Positions 1 through 10,748 of a DNA stretch of 64,000 bases are shown one piece after another (within the stretch, counting starts at the first letter, position 1; each line of letters begins with the position of its first letter). Position numbers and translations under genes: made by a program. The stretch comes from Methylocapsa palsarum. Lineage in GTDB: Bacteria; Pseudomonadota; Alphaproteobacteria; Rhizobiales; Beijerinckiaceae. Location of the stretch: NCBI RefSeq assembly GCF_900114285.1, contig NZ_FOSN01000002.1:124001-188000 (forward strand), in the 5' to 3' direction. Below the pieces are notes generated by a model. The model made no database searches. It was not told the origin of the DNA and was given only the letters and a program-made list of their open reading frames with translations.

Positions 1-1321
1 GCAGGAGTTTTTTCGCGCGGCGCCGGCCTCGCGAGGTTTCAAACAGATCCAAAAAAAATTCGATGCAATAGCGCAATTTCTTTGCCCGAATGCGGAGCGC
101 ATGTTGTTGCTCCTTGCCGAGCGTCGCAAAATTGCGGCCCTGCCGCCTGAGCTTTCGGGCGGCCGCTCTCATGCGAGGTTTTACAAAATCGATGAGCGGC
201 GTCATGTCAGCGGGCTTGCCGGTCGAACGCCATTCGCCCGCCTCCAGCCAGATCGCGAGATCGAGTATCAGAAGACGCAAGCGCAAGGATCCGATAGCCT
301 CGGTCAATTCCTGGTGTGAATGAAGTCTCTTTTCCTCCATCGCGGCGGAAAGCTCGCGATAGCCTTCTGCGACCTTCAGCGAGGCGACCTTACGTCCGAG
401 CGTTTCCTCCTGCCAGACATCGAAGTTCCGCGCGGCGCCAAGGAGGCCCGATATCCAGCGGAGACCATCTTTGAGCTGCGCGAATTCCTGGTCCTCGACG
501 CAGGGGCGAAAGAAATTCATCGCGGCCCGCAGACGGCGTATGGCGACGCGGGTCTGATGAACGGTTTCGACGTCGAGGATCTGATCGGAAACGCGAACCG
601 AGGCCGGCGGCGGCGGGGAAAGGTTCAGCATGAAGTCGTGAAGCAACATCCGGCCGATCGCGGCGAAGGACTGGGCGACGCTCAGTTCTCGAGACAAATG
701 AACCTTCGAGGCCTTGTGCGGAAGGCCCGATTGCTTCTCCGCCAAGAGAAATCCTCGCTCGCCCTTGCTCAAAAGGCTGAATGAAACCGGCGCGTTTTCG
801 GCCAATTGGCGCGCGAGGCCGAACAGGCCGGCAGGGTCGCCGTCCTTCAGCTCCAGTTCAATTTCACTGATCTGCTGAATCTTCCCATCGGGCGTGACGA
901 TGTCGCCGCGATCGAATGCAATTTCGATCACCGCGCCGCTCGCGGCGAGGAGAAACGTCTTGCGCTGGACCTGCGATGCGAATTGTTCCTTGAGATTATC
1001 GGCGCAGGTCACGCCGCAGGATGGAGGCAGATCGCCCGGCAGACGCAAGCTGGGCGAGGGTTCGTCAATCTCCCGCTCGGATTCGAACCGCTCCACGCCG
1101 GACGCCTGCTTGACCGATTGAATCCAGTGATCTCCAAAATTGCGGACCCGCACGAGCAGTCCGTGCTTCCTGAAATCGCGGTCCGGCGTGTCGAAATAGC
1201 TCGTCCTGATGCTGGCGGAACAAAGATGCTCCGCCGAGGCGAGAAACTCGGCCTTCGCAATCCGTTCGAGATCTTCGGGCGCGGCGAGAAATTTCAGTTC
1301 TGTTTCTCTAGGCTGACGCAC
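1..1321 (-). CDS. CYTH and CHAD domain protein (partial, C-terminus outside window)
   Basis: This minus-strand frame is open from a GTG at 1321 to the window edge (about 440 codons), so the C-terminus is missing. The N-terminus shows the ETELKF form of the ExExK signature of CYTH (triphosphate tunnel) enzymes, followed by CYTH-like strands such as SYFDTPDR and QRKTF. From about residue 240 it is a CHAD domain with [13 protein letters not shown] and, near the edge, [12 protein letters not shown], the conserved His/Arg helices thought to bind polyphosphate. CYTH-CHAD proteins are usually inorganic triphosphatases or polyphosphate-associated. The GTG start overlaps the end of the phosphoketolase gene by 14 bases, which implies co-transcription and translational coupling. 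A purine-rich GGAAATGG precedes it. The family is clear; the substrate is inferred. Confidence 0.85.
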   Translation of the reverse strand, partial: MRQPRETELKFLAAPEDLERIAKAEFLASAEHLCSASIRTSYFDTPDRDFRKHGLLVRVRNFGDHWIQSVKQASGVERFESEREIDEPSPSLRLPGDLPPSCGVTCADNLKEQFASQVQRKTFLLAASGAVIEIAFDRGDIVTPDGKIQQISEIELELKDGDPAGLFGLARQLAENAPVSFSLLSKGERGFLLAEKQSGLPHKASKVHLSRELSVAQSFAAIGRMLLHDFMLNLSPPPPASVRVSDQILDVETVHQTRVAIRRLRAAMNFFRPCVEDQEFAQLKDGLRWISGLLGAARNFDVWQEETLGRKVASLKVAEGYRELSAAMEEKRLHSHQELTEAIGSLRLRLLILDLAIWLEAGEWRSTGKPADMTPLIDFVKPRMRAAARKLRRQGRNFATLGKEQQHALRIRAKKLRYCIEFFLDLFETSRGRRRAKKLL

Positions 1322-3701
1322 AGGACCATTTCCATTCGCAGATGTCAGGCATGTCCTCGCCATGCTCGCAGATGTAACGCCGGTGTTCCTTCAGATTTGC
1401 TTCGAAACGTCGTATCGTTTCGATCGCCGCATCGCTTCGGCTTGACGCGCGCTCTATCGCGTCAATCGCGAGGTGATAACGGTCGAGCGCATTGATCACC
1501 ACCATATCGAAGGGCGTCGTGGTCGCGCCTTCCTCCTGGAATCCATGCACGTGTATGTTGTGGTGATTGGCGCGTTTGTAGGTCAGCCTGTGGATCAGAT
1601 AGGGATATCCATGGTAGGCGAAAATCACCGGCTTGTCGCGCGTGAACAAAGCGTCGAAGGCGCCGTCGCTGAGACCGTGAGGATGCTGCTCGGCCGGTTG
1701 TAGCGTCATCAGATCGACGACGTTTACGACGCGGACCTTGAGGTCCGGCAGGCTGTCGCGCAGCAGGGCGACCGCCGCGAGGGTCTCGAGCGTCGGAACG
1801 TCGCCGGCGCAGGCCATGACGACATCCGGCTCCTCGCCGTCGGTTTCGTTGCCGGCAAAGGCCCAGATCCCGACTCCGGCGGCGCAATGGTTCGCCGCCT
1901 CGGCGATGTTGAGCCATTGCGGCGCCGGCTGTTTGCCGGCGACGATCACATTGATCCTGTCATAGGTCCGCAGGCAATGATCGGTGATCCACAACAGCGT
2001 GTTGGCGTCGGGCGGCAGATAGACCCGGATAATATCGGCTTTCTTGTTGGACACGAGGTCGATGAAGCCGGGATCCTGATGGCTGAAGCCATTATGGTCC
2101 TGCCGCCACACATGCGAGGTCAGAAGATAGTTCAGCGACGCGACCGGAGCCCGCCAGGGCAGATGCCGGGAGACCTTCAGCCATTTGGCGTGCTGGTTGA
2201 ACATCGAGTCGACAATGTGGATGAAGGCCTCATAGCATGAAAACAACCCATGCCGGCCGGTGAGCAGATAACCTTCAAGCCAGCCCTGGCAGAGATGTTC
2301 GCTCAACACCTCCATGACCCGGCCGTTGCGGGAAAGATGAACATCAAAGGGTTCGATCTCTTCCATCCAGACGCGGTCGGTTTCGTCGAAAACAGCGTCG
2401 AGGCGGTTCGAGGCGGTCTCGTCCGGGCCCATGATGCGGAAATTTTTGGCGTCCGCGTTGAGATGCATCACGTCCCGGAGATAGGCGCCCATCACCCGGG
2501 TCGCCTCGGCGACGGCGCCGCCGGGTTGAGGCGCGGAAACCGCATAGGCGCGGTAATCGGGCAGCTTCAGATCGCGCTTGAGGAGGCCGCCGTTGGCGTG
2601 CGGATTTGCTCCCATCCGGCGCTCGCCGGAAGGCGCCAGAGCTTTGATTTCGGGGAGCAGGGCGCCGCTTTCGTCGAACAAAGCCTGCGGTTCATAGCTT
2701 TTCATCCATTCGTCGAGCAGCCTGAGATGCTCCGGATTTCCGCGCGGATTGGCGATCGGCACCTGATGCGAGCGCCAGAAGCCCTCGACCTTTTTGCCGT
2801 CGACTTCCTTGGGGCCGGTCCAGCCCTTCGGACTGCGCAGAACGAGCATCGGCCAGCGCGGTCGGCGGGCGGCGATCCCGGCCGCGCGAGCCGCCGTCTG
2901 GATCTCGTGGATTTTATCGAATGCGCCGTCCATCGCCGCGGCCATGAGCTGGTGCATGAGTTTTGGATCGTCGCCCTCGACGAAGATCGGATCGTAGCCA
3001 TAACCGACGAACAGGCTGCGGAGCTCTTCTTTATCGATCCGGGCGAGAAGGGTCGGATTTGCGATCTTGTAGCCATTGAGATGCAGGATCGGCAGCACCG
3101 CGCCGTCGCGGACGGGATCGAGAAACTTGTTCGAATGCCACGCCGTCGCCAGCGGCCCCGTCTCGGCCTCGCCGTCGCCGACGACGCAGGCGACGATGAG
3201 ATCCGGATTGTCCAGCGCCGAGCCATAGGCGTGAGCGACGGCGTAGCCAAGTTCGCCGCCTTCATGGATCGATCCGGGCGTCTCCGGCGAGGCGTGACTG
3301 GGGACGCCGCCGGGAAACGAGAACTGGCGGAACAGCTTTTTCAGGCCGTCGAAATTCTGGCCGATCTCCGGGTAGATCTCGCTGTAGGCGCCTTCCAGAT
3401 AGGTGTTCGCGACCATTCCGGGACCGCCGTGGCCAGGTCCGCAGATGTAGATCATGCTGAGGTCGCGGGCGCGGATCATCCGGTTGAGATGGGCGTAGAT
3501 GAAGTTCAGGCCAGGCGTCGTGCCCCAGTGTCCCAACAGCCGCGGCTTGATGTGGCGGGGCTGCAAGGGCTCCCGCAGCAGCGGATTGTCGAGCAGGTAG
3601 ATTTGTCCGACGGATAAATAATTGGCGGCTCTCCAGTACCGGTCGATGAGGTTCAGATCCGCGTGGCTTAAAGGATCTCGGCTAATCGCGGGGGCGTCCA
3701 T
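1308..3701 (-). CDS. xfp: Xylulose-5-phosphate/fructose-6-phosphate phosphoketolase
   Basis: This is a 797-residue thiamine-diphosphate enzyme that splits xylulose 5-phosphate or fructose 6-phosphate with inorganic phosphate to give acetyl phosphate and a triose or tetrose phosphate. Both phosphoketolase signatures are visible: EGGELGY, and the TPP-binding [28 protein letters not shown] and [11 protein letters not shown] are also typical. I place the start at the ATG at 3701 because AAGGACC sits at good spacing; an in-frame ATG at 3743 adds 14 residues but has only a weak ribosome site. Length matches the family (about 790). In a methanotroph it could divert ribulose-monophosphate or pentose-phosphate intermediates to acetyl phosphate. 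No acetate kinase or phosphotransacetylase gene is beside it; its neighbours are the KAP ATPase upstream and CYTH-CHAD downstream. Confidence 0.95.
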   Translation of the reverse strand: MDAPAISRDPLSHADLNLIDRYWRAANYLSVGQIYLLDNPLLREPLQPRHIKPRLLGHWGTTPGLNFIYAHLNRMIRARDLSMIYICGPGHGGPGMVANTYLEGAYSEIYPEIGQNFDGLKKLFRQFSFPGGVPSHASPETPGSIHEGGELGYAVAHAYGSALDNPDLIVACVVGDGEAETGPLATAWHSNKFLDPVRDGAVLPILHLNGYKIANPTLLARIDKEELRSLFVGYGYDPIFVEGDDPKLMHQLMAAAMDGAFDKIHEIQTAARAAGIAARRPRWPMLVLRSPKGWTGPKEVDGKKVEGFWRSHQVPIANPRGNPEHLRLLDEWMKSYEPQALFDESGALLPEIKALAPSGERRMGANPHANGGLLKRDLKLPDYRAYAVSAPQPGGAVAEATRVMGAYLRDVMHLNADAKNFRIMGPDETASNRLDAVFDETDRVWMEEIEPFDVHLSRNGRVMEVLSEHLCQGWLEGYLLTGRHGLFSCYEAFIHIVDSMFNQHAKWLKVSRHLPWRAPVASLNYLLTSHVWRQDHNGFSHQDPGFIDLVSNKKADIIRVYLPPDANTLLWITDHCLRTYDRINVIVAGKQPAPQWLNIAEAANHCAAGVGIWAFAGNETDGEEPDVVMACAGDVPTLETLAAVALLRDSLPDLKVRVVNVVDLMTLQPAEQHPHGLSDGAFDALFTRDKPVIFAYHGYPYLIHRLTYKRANHHNIHVHGFQEEGATTTPFDMVVINALDRYHLAIDAIERASSRSDAAIETIRRFEANLKEHRRYICEHGEDMPDICEWKWSCASA

Positions 3702-3755
3702 GCAGCGGTCCTTCTGGAAGTCGGTTGGAGCCGGCGCGGCCATGGGAGCATTCCG

Positions 3756-5777
3756 TCAGGGCTTGAACGTGAACATCCTTGCCGCCGCCGCCGCCTTGTA
3801 CAAGGTATCGGCGCCGATATCGCCCTGCGCCGATTTGACCGCCGACAAGGCGCTCGCGAGGCGCGGCCCGCCGCGGGACAGATCGAGCGGGCTCGACGTT
3901 TTCAACGGCGAAAGGGTGTCCTCAACCGCCGCTTTCTCCGCCGGGGTTCCACCCGCGTCGAGGGCGAGGAGGAGGGCGAGCGCTCCACGGTCGCTCTCGC
4001 GCCGGCATCGGGCGAGCCGGTAGAGATTGACGAAGCGCTTCAACGACCGCGCCGAATGGCCGGCGATGGGCGCGAGATCCTCCAGAAGCAGTTTTTCGGC
4101 TTCCGATAACGGCTCGTCGAGCCGGGACAGACGAGCGTCCGCGGCTGAAGCCGGCGGCTCCGGACCGTCGCGCCCGCCAAGCGCCGAGCGAACCAGCGCC
4201 GCCATGTCGACCTGCGCCGCGATCTCCCCGACCTGAACCGGAATCTGAATCCAATCGAGGCAGGAGTCCTTGGTTTCCGAGTCTTCGGCGTAACGCTCAG
4301 GATCCGCCGCGATGAGCACGGCGTACCCTTGCGCGAACATTCCGCGGGCGCTGTGAAGGATGGCCCGCGCGCGGGCCTGCGGCGCGGCGTCGAGATTGTC
4401 GATCGAAATGACGATTCGTTGGGGCGCCTTGACGGCGCCGGCGGGAAGCCGTGCGGCTTTGTTCGCCGCGGCCCCGACGCTTGCGATGAATCGCTGCGCC
4501 TGCTGTCTCGCCGGGTCGCCGGAAAAGGCCGATGCGTCGGCGGTCGCCGCGTCGAGGGCGGGCAGGCCGCCCGCGCGTTGCTCGGCCTGGGCCGCGCGCC
4601 GGGCGAGCGCGTCGCATTCCGCCGCAAGCGCCTCCATCCGGCGCACATGGTGCGCGTAGCGGCCGTCCACGTCGCGGCGACGGGCGGAGAGGTCGGCCCG
4701 GAGCAGGCTGTCGCCGCGCAGCACGAGCTGGATGAGCCGCAAGGCGCGCCAGATGTTCACGGCGACGGCGAACGCCGCGCCGACGAACATGACCTGGCGC
4801 AGCGTCAAAAGCCAGTTCATATGCGTCTCAAGCCAGGCCGCAGCGGCGCCAAGGCCATCGTTGGCGCGCATCCAGCCGAGCCAGGTCGTCTGCTCCGTGA
4901 CAGCCGTCCCGAGGCCGATGCCGGCGAGGAGAAGAAGCGCCGCCGTCACCAGCAGCCCGGTTTGCCCTTTCAGCGCCGAAAAAGCCCGGAGTACGAAGCC
5001 GAAGCGGCCGCTGTCGCCCGTTTCCGCCACGGAACGCACCATGTCCTTGTAACGAAGGACGGGATCATCCTGAACGCCGAACGCCGCAAGGCTATTTTTG
5101 ATGCGCTGGCGTTTGGCGTTGGCGTAAGCGTCGATTTGCGACCCTGCGGCCTCGTAAAGGATTGTATCCGTCAATCGGGCGCGGCGGGCGTCCGCCTCTT
5201 CGAGAGCGGACCGCTCCGCTTCGAGCTTGCGACGCCCCGCGTCGAGCCGCTCGAACGCCTCACGCGCCTCGATCCTTGGATCGCGGGACGATTGCATCGC
5301 TTCGGCCGCCGCCGCCGGGAATTCGGCGGCGAGGCCCGTGTAAAGCGCGCCGGCCAGCGCCGTCGCGGGATCGCCGTCGAGCTGGGCCGCGTCAATATGG
5401 AGGAAGAGGATTTTGCCGAGAAAGGGCGAACCCGTGATCGCGCGCGCGGCTGTGCCGAGTGCGGCGAGTGATCCGGCCAGAATATGCGCGGCGGCCGTTT
5501 TGCCCGCGCCCGCACGGCCAAGGAGGCCGGCCGAGATCGGGGTCTCAGCGCCCGAATGCGCGATCATTTCCGCAAGCGGCCGCAAGGCGGCCTCAAATCC
5601 TAGCGCGTCGGCCGATCCGGGATGGTCGGACGCGAAAACCGAGGCCTGGGGCAAATCGGAAGCGGGCTCGGCGGCCGGGTCCGGCAAAGGCGGGGTCGAA
5701 GGGGGCGCTGCATTGCGGTCCGGGACGCGGGGCCCCGGGAACATCTTTCCGGAATCGCGAAAACCGATCTCAGCCAA
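3756..5777 (-). CDS. KAP-family P-loop NTPase with central membrane segments
   Basis: A 673-residue protein. The N-terminal 50 residues are proline/alanine-rich and probably disordered. A Walker A motif GRAGAGKTAA lies near residue 90 and a Walker B strand RIVISIDNLD near residue 460. The wide gap between them holds an acidic and basic coiled-coil-like stretch (about 165-235) and two hydrophobic segments (about 280-300 and 325-345). A P-loop interrupted by transmembrane helices is the hallmark of KAP ATPases, a STAND-related group often tied to membrane-anchored complexes or conflict systems. No effector domain is evident. The stop lies 54 bases before the phosphoketolase start on the same strand, so the two may share a transcript. 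Function is unknown. Confidence 0.7.
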   Translation of the reverse strand: MAEIGFRDSGKMFPGPRVPDRNAAPPSTPPLPDPAAEPASDLPQASVFASDHPGSADALGFEAALRPLAEMIAHSGAETPISAGLLGRAGAGKTAAAHILAGSLAALGTAARAITGSPFLGKILFLHIDAAQLDGDPATALAGALYTGLAAEFPAAAAEAMQSSRDPRIEAREAFERLDAGRRKLEAERSALEEADARRARLTDTILYEAAGSQIDAYANAKRQRIKNSLAAFGVQDDPVLRYKDMVRSVAETGDSGRFGFVLRAFSALKGQTGLLVTAALLLLAGIGLGTAVTEQTTWLGWMRANDGLGAAAAWLETHMNWLLTLRQVMFVGAAFAVAVNIWRALRLIQLVLRGDSLLRADLSARRRDVDGRYAHHVRRMEALAAECDALARRAAQAEQRAGGLPALDAATADASAFSGDPARQQAQRFIASVGAAANKAARLPAGAVKAPQRIVISIDNLDAAPQARARAILHSARGMFAQGYAVLIAADPERYAEDSETKDSCLDWIQIPVQVGEIAAQVDMAALVRSALGGRDGPEPPASAADARLSRLDEPLSEAEKLLLEDLAPIAGHSARSLKRFVNLYRLARCRRESDRGALALLLALDAGGTPAEKAAVEDTLSPLKTSSPLDLSRGGPRLASALSAVKSAQGDIGADTLYKAAAAARMFTFKP

Positions 5778-6052
5778 ATGAATTCTCCAAAATATGCTCG
5801 GGCCGCGCTTAATTTCGAACCGTCAAGTCCGTCGCGCGCGGTCAGATAGGCATTGGATTATGACTTCGACAAGACCATGGGGTTCAAACCGCCCGGGAGG
5901 ATCGCGCGGTTTGTCTCGACCCGTGCGGCGCGCGCCGCTATAGAGTGGCCAATCGATCTCTGATCATAAGTCAAAAAAATCAGGTCCTCCCCCTGAGATT
6001 GTCAGATCCTCCCTCTCAGATCGCTCCGGCGGACTCCGCTCATCATAACGGG

Positions 6053-7366
6053 TCAGAACGCGAGTTTGAATGAGGTTCCTCGCGGGGTGCCTACACCAGT
6101 GCAGGCATCCCATCCCTGTTTTGCGAGCAGGCCGTCATAATATCCGCATGCCCCGCTCGTTACATCGTTCCAACCAGCCCCAACCGCCCCCACTGTCGAA
6201 TAGATGCTGGTAAGAGCGGCGATGCTGGATTGGTGAAAATGTCCCGATGAATTGACGATTCCCGCCATGACTGGCGATGCGACGCTCGTGCCGCCCACGG
6301 TGAACCACGCGCCGGCGCCGTCATACGTTGAATTATAAACCCACACGCCAGTGCGCGGATCGGCGACGGCCGCAACGTCAGGGACGGCGCGCTTGGACCC
6401 GATGATGGAGCTTATAGGATTTTGATATTCCGGTCGGGACTCATAGAGACTGGTGCCGCCTCCGGTATCATTCCAGGCGACTTCTCCCCCGAGTTTTCCG
6501 GTGACTTGATTGCGGCTGTTGCCTGTGCCGCCCACACATACGACGTTCGGAGAAACGCAAGGATAGCTGGTCCCGGGCGAATCTCCAGATGAGGCGAAAT
6601 AGACCACGTTTTGGGTTGTCATATGCGAATCGAGCGTTTTTTCAGAGGCGAATTCAGCGCCTCCCCAACTCATGGAGACTTCTCCGCCTCCGGCGGCGGC
6701 CACCAGTTGTGAAGCCTTTTTGACCGCCGCAAACATATCGCTGAAAGCGTCCGAAGCGGCTTCGACAAGATAAAGTTTCGCCTTTGGCGCCAACCCGTGA
6801 GCGTATTCGATATCCAGGGCGGCCTCGATATCCCAACCCGATCCACTTCCGTCCGGCGGCCTCGTTCCCGCCGCGAAGACGACCTGGAAATTGGAGGATG
6901 TAGGCGCAGGCAAGCCAAACTGGCTGGAAAACCTCGCAAGATCAGACATCGCGGCGGGATAGTCGAAGGCGTCGACAATAGCGATTGCTCTCGAACCGCC
7001 CGTCACGTTCGTGGCCACAAGGTTCGGGTTGCATCCCGGTTGCGTGACGGGAACCAATTGGTAGACGCAGGCGAGCGAGGCGGGGGTTTCAAAAAAATAC
7101 CCGGCTACAGGCGGAACAGAGACTGCGGCGGCTTTCAAATGAGGCGGGGCGGCGTTATCGGCGAGAGACAAAATCTTCAGGTTTGTACTCGCTTTGCCGC
7201 CGTCTTCATTCCGAATTCGCGCGTTCGAGGAAGGACTCACGATGGTTCCCGGCGCAAACATGCGGGCGTGCGCGACGTGAGATTGCGACGCCGTTTGCGA
7301 CCAGATGTAGGTTTCCGGAAACAATCCCGCGACCGCGAGAGCACAAAAAAACGGAACCTTTTTCAT
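6053..7366 (-). CDS. Secreted sedolisin-type (S53) serine carboxyl peptidase
   Basis: The 437-residue protein has an N-terminal hydrophobic signal sequence and then an acid-protease fold of the S53 family. The catalytic set can be read: Glu181 and Asp185 in WDIEAALDIE, the oxyanion Asp262 in ASSGDSP, and the nucleophile Ser361 in VGGTSVASP. The C-terminal WNDVTSGACG and GWDACTGVGTP resemble the family's calcium site. The first 110 residues are shorter than the usual activation propeptide (about 150-200), so self-processing may differ. I choose the ATG at 7366 because AAAGGTG stands six bases upstream; a GTG at 7375 is also in frame. It is divergent from a small secreted protein gene. Export, perhaps by the type II system encoded further on, is inference. 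Confidence 0.88.
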   Translation of the reverse strand: MKKVPFFCALAVAGLFPETYIWSQTASQSHVAHARMFAPGTIVSPSSNARIRNEDGGKASTNLKILSLADNAAPPHLKAAAVSVPPVAGYFFETPASLACVYQLVPVTQPGCNPNLVATNVTGGSRAIAIVDAFDYPAAMSDLARFSSQFGLPAPTSSNFQVVFAAGTRPPDGSGSGWDIEAALDIEYAHGLAPKAKLYLVEAASDAFSDMFAAVKKASQLVAAAGGGEVSMSWGGAEFASEKTLDSHMTTQNVVYFASSGDSPGTSYPCVSPNVVCVGGTGNSRNQVTGKLGGEVAWNDTGGGTSLYESRPEYQNPISSIIGSKRAVPDVAAVADPRTGVWVYNSTYDGAGAWFTVGGTSVASPVMAGIVNSSGHFHQSSIAALTSIYSTVGAVGAGWNDVTSGACGYYDGLLAKQGWDACTGVGTPRGTSFKLAF

Positions 7367-7658
7367 TTCTTTCACCTTTGATGAACTGACGAAACTGACT
7401 GATGTTGGATTGCCTCATGAAACACTGTCCGAATCACGCGCGCCCCCACAACCACCTCCACAACCGATCTGTATCCGCCGGGGAGCTTTCTGTCGTTAAG
7501 CCTCTCTCAAGAAGTGTTTACTTTTTTTACATCATCGAAAATAAGAACTTATTAACAATCTCCTAAAGACCAAGAGTCGAGCGCGATCTAGCCTCTGTCG
7601 CGCTGATCAGACGCATTTCGCGTTTTGAAAAGAGCGTTCTGTCTAAATGGAGGAAATC

Positions 7659-8210
7659 ATGAAGCATCTAAACTTATCCCCGAAGTCGAATTCTTTCGCG
7701 CGCTGCGCGTTGTACGGGGCGGCAATTCTTGGAACCGCATTCGGTCTTAGCGGAACAGCTCAGGCGGGCCCAAAGATCTTCGCGTATCTCGGGCAGACCA
7801 TTACGTTCAACGGAACGGTAGACAATCCCAGCAACAACGTCGATCCGTTTACGGTGGAGCTGTTTTCCACCGGCAACGAATGCCTGCGAATTGCAGTCAC
7901 GGCGCAGGGCGGCGATCTTGAAGGGACCCTTGTCGCTCCTGACGGCCGCGTCTGGCAGGATGACGACGGCAACGGCTCGCTCCGGCCGCTGATCAAGGCG
8001 ATAACGACCAAACGCGGCTGGCATATTCTGAGGTTGTCGAGTTTTAACGGCAGCTCCATTTACGCCGACTTCACCGTGCAGGTTGCGCGGCTCGCCTCAT
8101 CCGACCCAGCATGCGCCTCTCCGACTGGCGTAACTGCGTTTTCGACCGTCAATCACTCAGCCAAGCCGGCGGGCGGCGCTGAGTTCCCAGCGAACGTTAC
8201 CGGCAGGTAA
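7659..8210 (+). CDS. Small exported protein, possible PPC-like beta fold
   Basis: A 183-residue protein with a signal peptide ending near GTAQA|GP (about residue 37). The mature part is rich in beta-strand patterns, for example VELFSTGNECLRIAVTAQGG, TLVAPDGRVW and YADFTVQVARL. That is the layout of bacterial pre-peptidase C-terminal (PPC) domains, but the match is by pattern only. The start is the ATG at 7659, preceded by a very good GGAGGAAATC; an upstream in-frame ATG at 7647 overlaps that ribosome site and is unlikely. It diverges from the S53 protease across about 290 bases of AT-richer promoter DNA, so the two may be co-regulated. No precise function can be given. Confidence 0.65.
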   Translation: MKHLNLSPKSNSFARCALYGAAILGTAFGLSGTAQAGPKIFAYLGQTITFNGTVDNPSNNVDPFTVELFSTGNECLRIAVTAQGGDLEGTLVAPDGRVWQDDDGNGSLRPLIKAITTKRGWHILRLSSFNGSSIYADFTVQVARLASSDPACASPTGVTAFSTVNHSAKPAGGAEFPANVTGR

Positions 8211-8877
8211 GCCAGTTTTACAACAATGATCAGGAGGGGCGGACGTTTATGTCGGTCAAGAGCGCTTATGGCCGAATGATCGTCGGCGTCGCTCTGCCCC
8301 TCTCGCCTTGAGTAGCGTAAACCAGCGCGCGGTCCGATCCGCCGGTCAAGCCCGCCGCCGCGCATCCCATGGACGTCTAGGCCGCGCGTCGAATTTCATC
8401 TCTCTGCGCCAAAAACGAGATGAGCGCGTTTCGTGCGCCTCTGACGCAGGCGAGGCCATTCTCGAGAAGTGCGCGCGCTGCGCCGGCTCTCGGCGACGGC
8501 CTTAAGCGGGCCCTTGGCATATTCCGATGGGATTGAATCAATCCAATCGACAAGAATATGCTCAAGCTTTTGACTCTGGAGCGATTTCTGATCGATCGCA
8601 TGACTCCATGCGATCAAAGCGCTCTTAAGATCAATCCTTGCCGTGGCCGATGGACCGTGCGGAGATCGACCGGCGCGGGGCGCGGCGAACCCGGCCGCCC
8701 CCCGAAAATTTCAACCTCGCCTCCGGATCGGCTTGACGTCAGACGCTTTTCTGTGCGGTGAATCCGGCCAGGCGGCGAAGCCAAGGGCAATCTAGCCCAG
8801 CGCGGCGTCAAAACTCGAAAACAACGCCTGACTTATTGAAATAAAACATCTCCTCTGACCATAAGACCTGAAAACTC
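8211..8877. other. Intergenic region between exported protein and ettA
   Basis: There are 667 bases without a convincing gene. Short open frames exist on both strands, but none has a good ribosome site or a recognisable product. The only clear structure is one copy of a dispersed palindromic repeat (8517-8630). A long-range complementarity (GAGGGGC near 8232 with GCCCCTC near 8297) could form a loose hairpin after the upstream gene but has no T-run. Confidence 0.5.
8517..8630 (+). repeat. Dispersed bipartite palindromic repeat, copy A
   Basis: Two hairpin units lie side by side. Unit one has arms GCATATTC and GAATATGC around an inner inverted repeat (GATTGAATCAATC). Unit two has GATCGCATG and CATGCGATC around a short loop and ends in AGCGCTCTTA. 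The linker AAGCTTTTGACTCTGGAGC is nearly identical in the other copies (11219, 17519, 54692). Inner-stem changes partly break pairing in this copy (GATGGGATTG against CAATCCAATC). Confidence 0.85.
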
Positions 8878-10530
8878 ATGGCGCGCCAATTCATCTATCA
8901 TATGCAAGGGCTGACGAAGACCTATCCGGGCGGAAAGAAGGTTCTCGAAAACGTCAATCTCTCCTTCTATCCCGACGCCAAGATCGGCGTCCTCGGCGTG
9001 AACGGCGCCGGTAAATCGACGCTCTTGCGGATCATGGCCGGGATCGACAAGGAATTCACCGGGGAGGGATTCGTCGCCGAGGGCGCGAAGGTCGGCTACC
9101 TCCCGCAGGAGCCGCCGCTCGACGAAACGCTCGACGTGCGCGGCAATGTGATGCTGGGCGTCGCGTCGAAAAAGGCGGTTCTCGACCGTTACAACGATCT
9201 CGCCATGAATTATTCGGACGAGACCGCCGACGAAATGACGAAGCTCCAGGACGAGATCGAGGCGCTCGGCCTCTGGGATCTTGACGCGAAGGTCGACCTC
9301 GCGATGGACGCTCTCGGCTGCCCGCCCGACGATTGGCCGGTGACCAAGCTTTCGGGAGGCGAACGCCGCCGGGTCGCGCTCTGCCGCCTGCTGCTCGAAC
9401 AGCCCGAACTCCTCCTTCTCGACGAACCCACAAACCATCTCGACGCGGAGACAGTGAACTGGCTCGAAGGCCATTTGCGCGCCTATCCGGGCGCGATCCT
9501 GATCGTCACCCATGACCGCTATTTTCTCGACAATGTGACGGGCTGGATTCTCGAACTCGACCGGGGCCGCGGCATTCCCTACGAGGGCAATTATTCCTCG
9601 TGGCTGAAGCAGAAGCAGAAACGGCTCCAGCAGGAGGGCCGCGAGGACGAGGCCCGGCAGCGCGCGCTCGAGGCCGAATCGGAATGGATCGCCTCGAGCC
9701 CGAAGGCGCGCCAGGCGAAATCCAAGGCGCGCATCCAGCGCTATGAGGACCTGCTGCAGAAGCAGAACGACAAGGCGCCGACGACGGCCCAGATCGTCAT
9801 TCCCGTCGCCGAACGCCTCGGCAACAATGTCATCGAGTTCAATCATCTCACCAAGGCGTTCGGCGACAAGCTTTTGATCGAGGATCTGTCGTTCAAACTG
9901 CCGCCGGGCGGCATCGTTGGCGTCATCGGTCCGAACGGCGCCGGCAAGACCACCTTGTTCCGTATGATCACCGGCCAGGACAAGCCCGATTCCGGAACCA
10001 TCGAGATCGGCGAGTCGGTCGAGCTTGGCTATGTCGATCAGTCGCGCGACGCGCTCGACGGCAAGAAAAACGTCTGGGAGGAAATCTCCGGCGGCAATGA
10101 AGTGATCTATCTCGGCAAACGCGAGATCAATTCGCGCGCCTATACGGGAGCATTCAACTTCAAGGGCTCGGACCAGCAAAAGAAAGTCGGCCAGCTGTCA
10201 GGCGGCGAGCGCAACCGGGTTCATCTCGCCAAAATGCTGAAAAAGGGCGCCAATGTCCTGCTGCTCGACGAGCCGACCAACGATCTCGACGTCGACACGC
10301 TCCGGGCGCTGGAGGAGGCGCTGACCGATTTCGCCGGCTGCGCGGTGATCATCTCGCACGACCGATTCTTCCTCGACCGCATCGCGACCCACATGCTCGC
10401 CTTCGAGGGCGACAGCCATGTCGAATGGTTCGAGGGCAATTTCGCCGATTACGAAGAGGACAAGAAGCGCCGGCTCGGCCAGGACAGCCTGACGCCGCAC
10501 CGGATGAAGTACAAGAAATTTTCGAGGTAG
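8878..10530 (+). CDS. ettA: Energy-dependent translational throttle protein EttA (ABC-F)
   Basis: A 550-residue soluble ABC-F protein with two nucleotide-binding domains and no membrane segments. The first Walker A is GVNGAGKST (about residues 40-48), with signature LSGGERRR and Walker [13 protein letters not shown]. The second set is GPNGAGKTT (about 352-360), LSGGERNR and [11 protein letters not shown]. Between them is the charged linker with [14 protein letters not shown] and [16 protein letters not shown], typical of EttA, which binds the ribosomal E site and gates translation according to ATP/ADP. Length and domain order match the family exactly. It stands alone, flanked by a long non-coding stretch upstream and a convergent DUF2283 pair downstream. 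Confidence 0.95.
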   Translation: MARQFIYHMQGLTKTYPGGKKVLENVNLSFYPDAKIGVLGVNGAGKSTLLRIMAGIDKEFTGEGFVAEGAKVGYLPQEPPLDETLDVRGNVMLGVASKKAVLDRYNDLAMNYSDETADEMTKLQDEIEALGLWDLDAKVDLAMDALGCPPDDWPVTKLSGGERRRVALCRLLLEQPELLLLDEPTNHLDAETVNWLEGHLRAYPGAILIVTHDRYFLDNVTGWILELDRGRGIPYEGNYSSWLKQKQKRLQQEGREDEARQRALEAESEWIASSPKARQAKSKARIQRYEDLLQKQNDKAPTTAQIVIPVAERLGNNVIEFNHLTKAFGDKLLIEDLSFKLPPGGIVGVIGPNGAGKTTLFRMITGQDKPDSGTIEIGESVELGYVDQSRDALDGKKNVWEEISGGNEVIYLGKREINSRAYTGAFNFKGSDQQKKVGQLSGGERNRVHLAKMLKKGANVLLLDEPTNDLDVDTLRALEEALTDFAGCAVIISHDRFFLDRIATHMLAFEGDSHVEWFEGNFADYEEDKKRRLGQDSLTPHRMKYKKFSR

Positions 10531-10550
10531 GGGGCGGAGCCAATCCGCGA

Positions 10551-10748
10551 TCAGGCGGCGATCCCTTCGACCGTCAGCCGATGGACATCGGTGCGCTCGC
10601 TGGCATGTTCGACCGTGATCGCGCAGACGCGGCCATTTGCGTCGAGATCAAGCGCTGTATTCTCGTCGAGATCCTTGGTCTCGACGATTTTTAGATCTTG
10701 AAACTCGATGTACAAGGTGTCGGTCTCGGCGAAGTATTGAACTTTCAT
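10551..10748 (-). CDS. DUF2283 family small protein
   Basis: The 65-residue protein starts MKVQYFAETDTLYIEF and continues TALDLDANGRVCAITVEHAS, the standard DUF2283 pattern of a strand-rich fold. Its start overlaps the stop of the upstream gene in an ATGA, so the two are translationally coupled. Members of this family are frequently paired with a small DUF4258-like protein, as here, and such pairs are suspected toxin-antitoxin modules. The biochemical role is not known. Confidence 0.8.
   Translation of the reverse strand: MKVQYFAETDTLYIEFQDLKIVETKDLDENTALDLDANGRVCAITVEHASERTDVHRLTVEGIAA

Noticed and set aside
2250..3617. A 455-codon plus-strand frame
   Set aside because: Exact antisense of the phosphoketolase gene, with no ribosome site and no family-like motifs.
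8833..10179. A 448-codon minus-strand frame
   Set aside because: Antisense of ettA in the usual GC-driven shadow frame.
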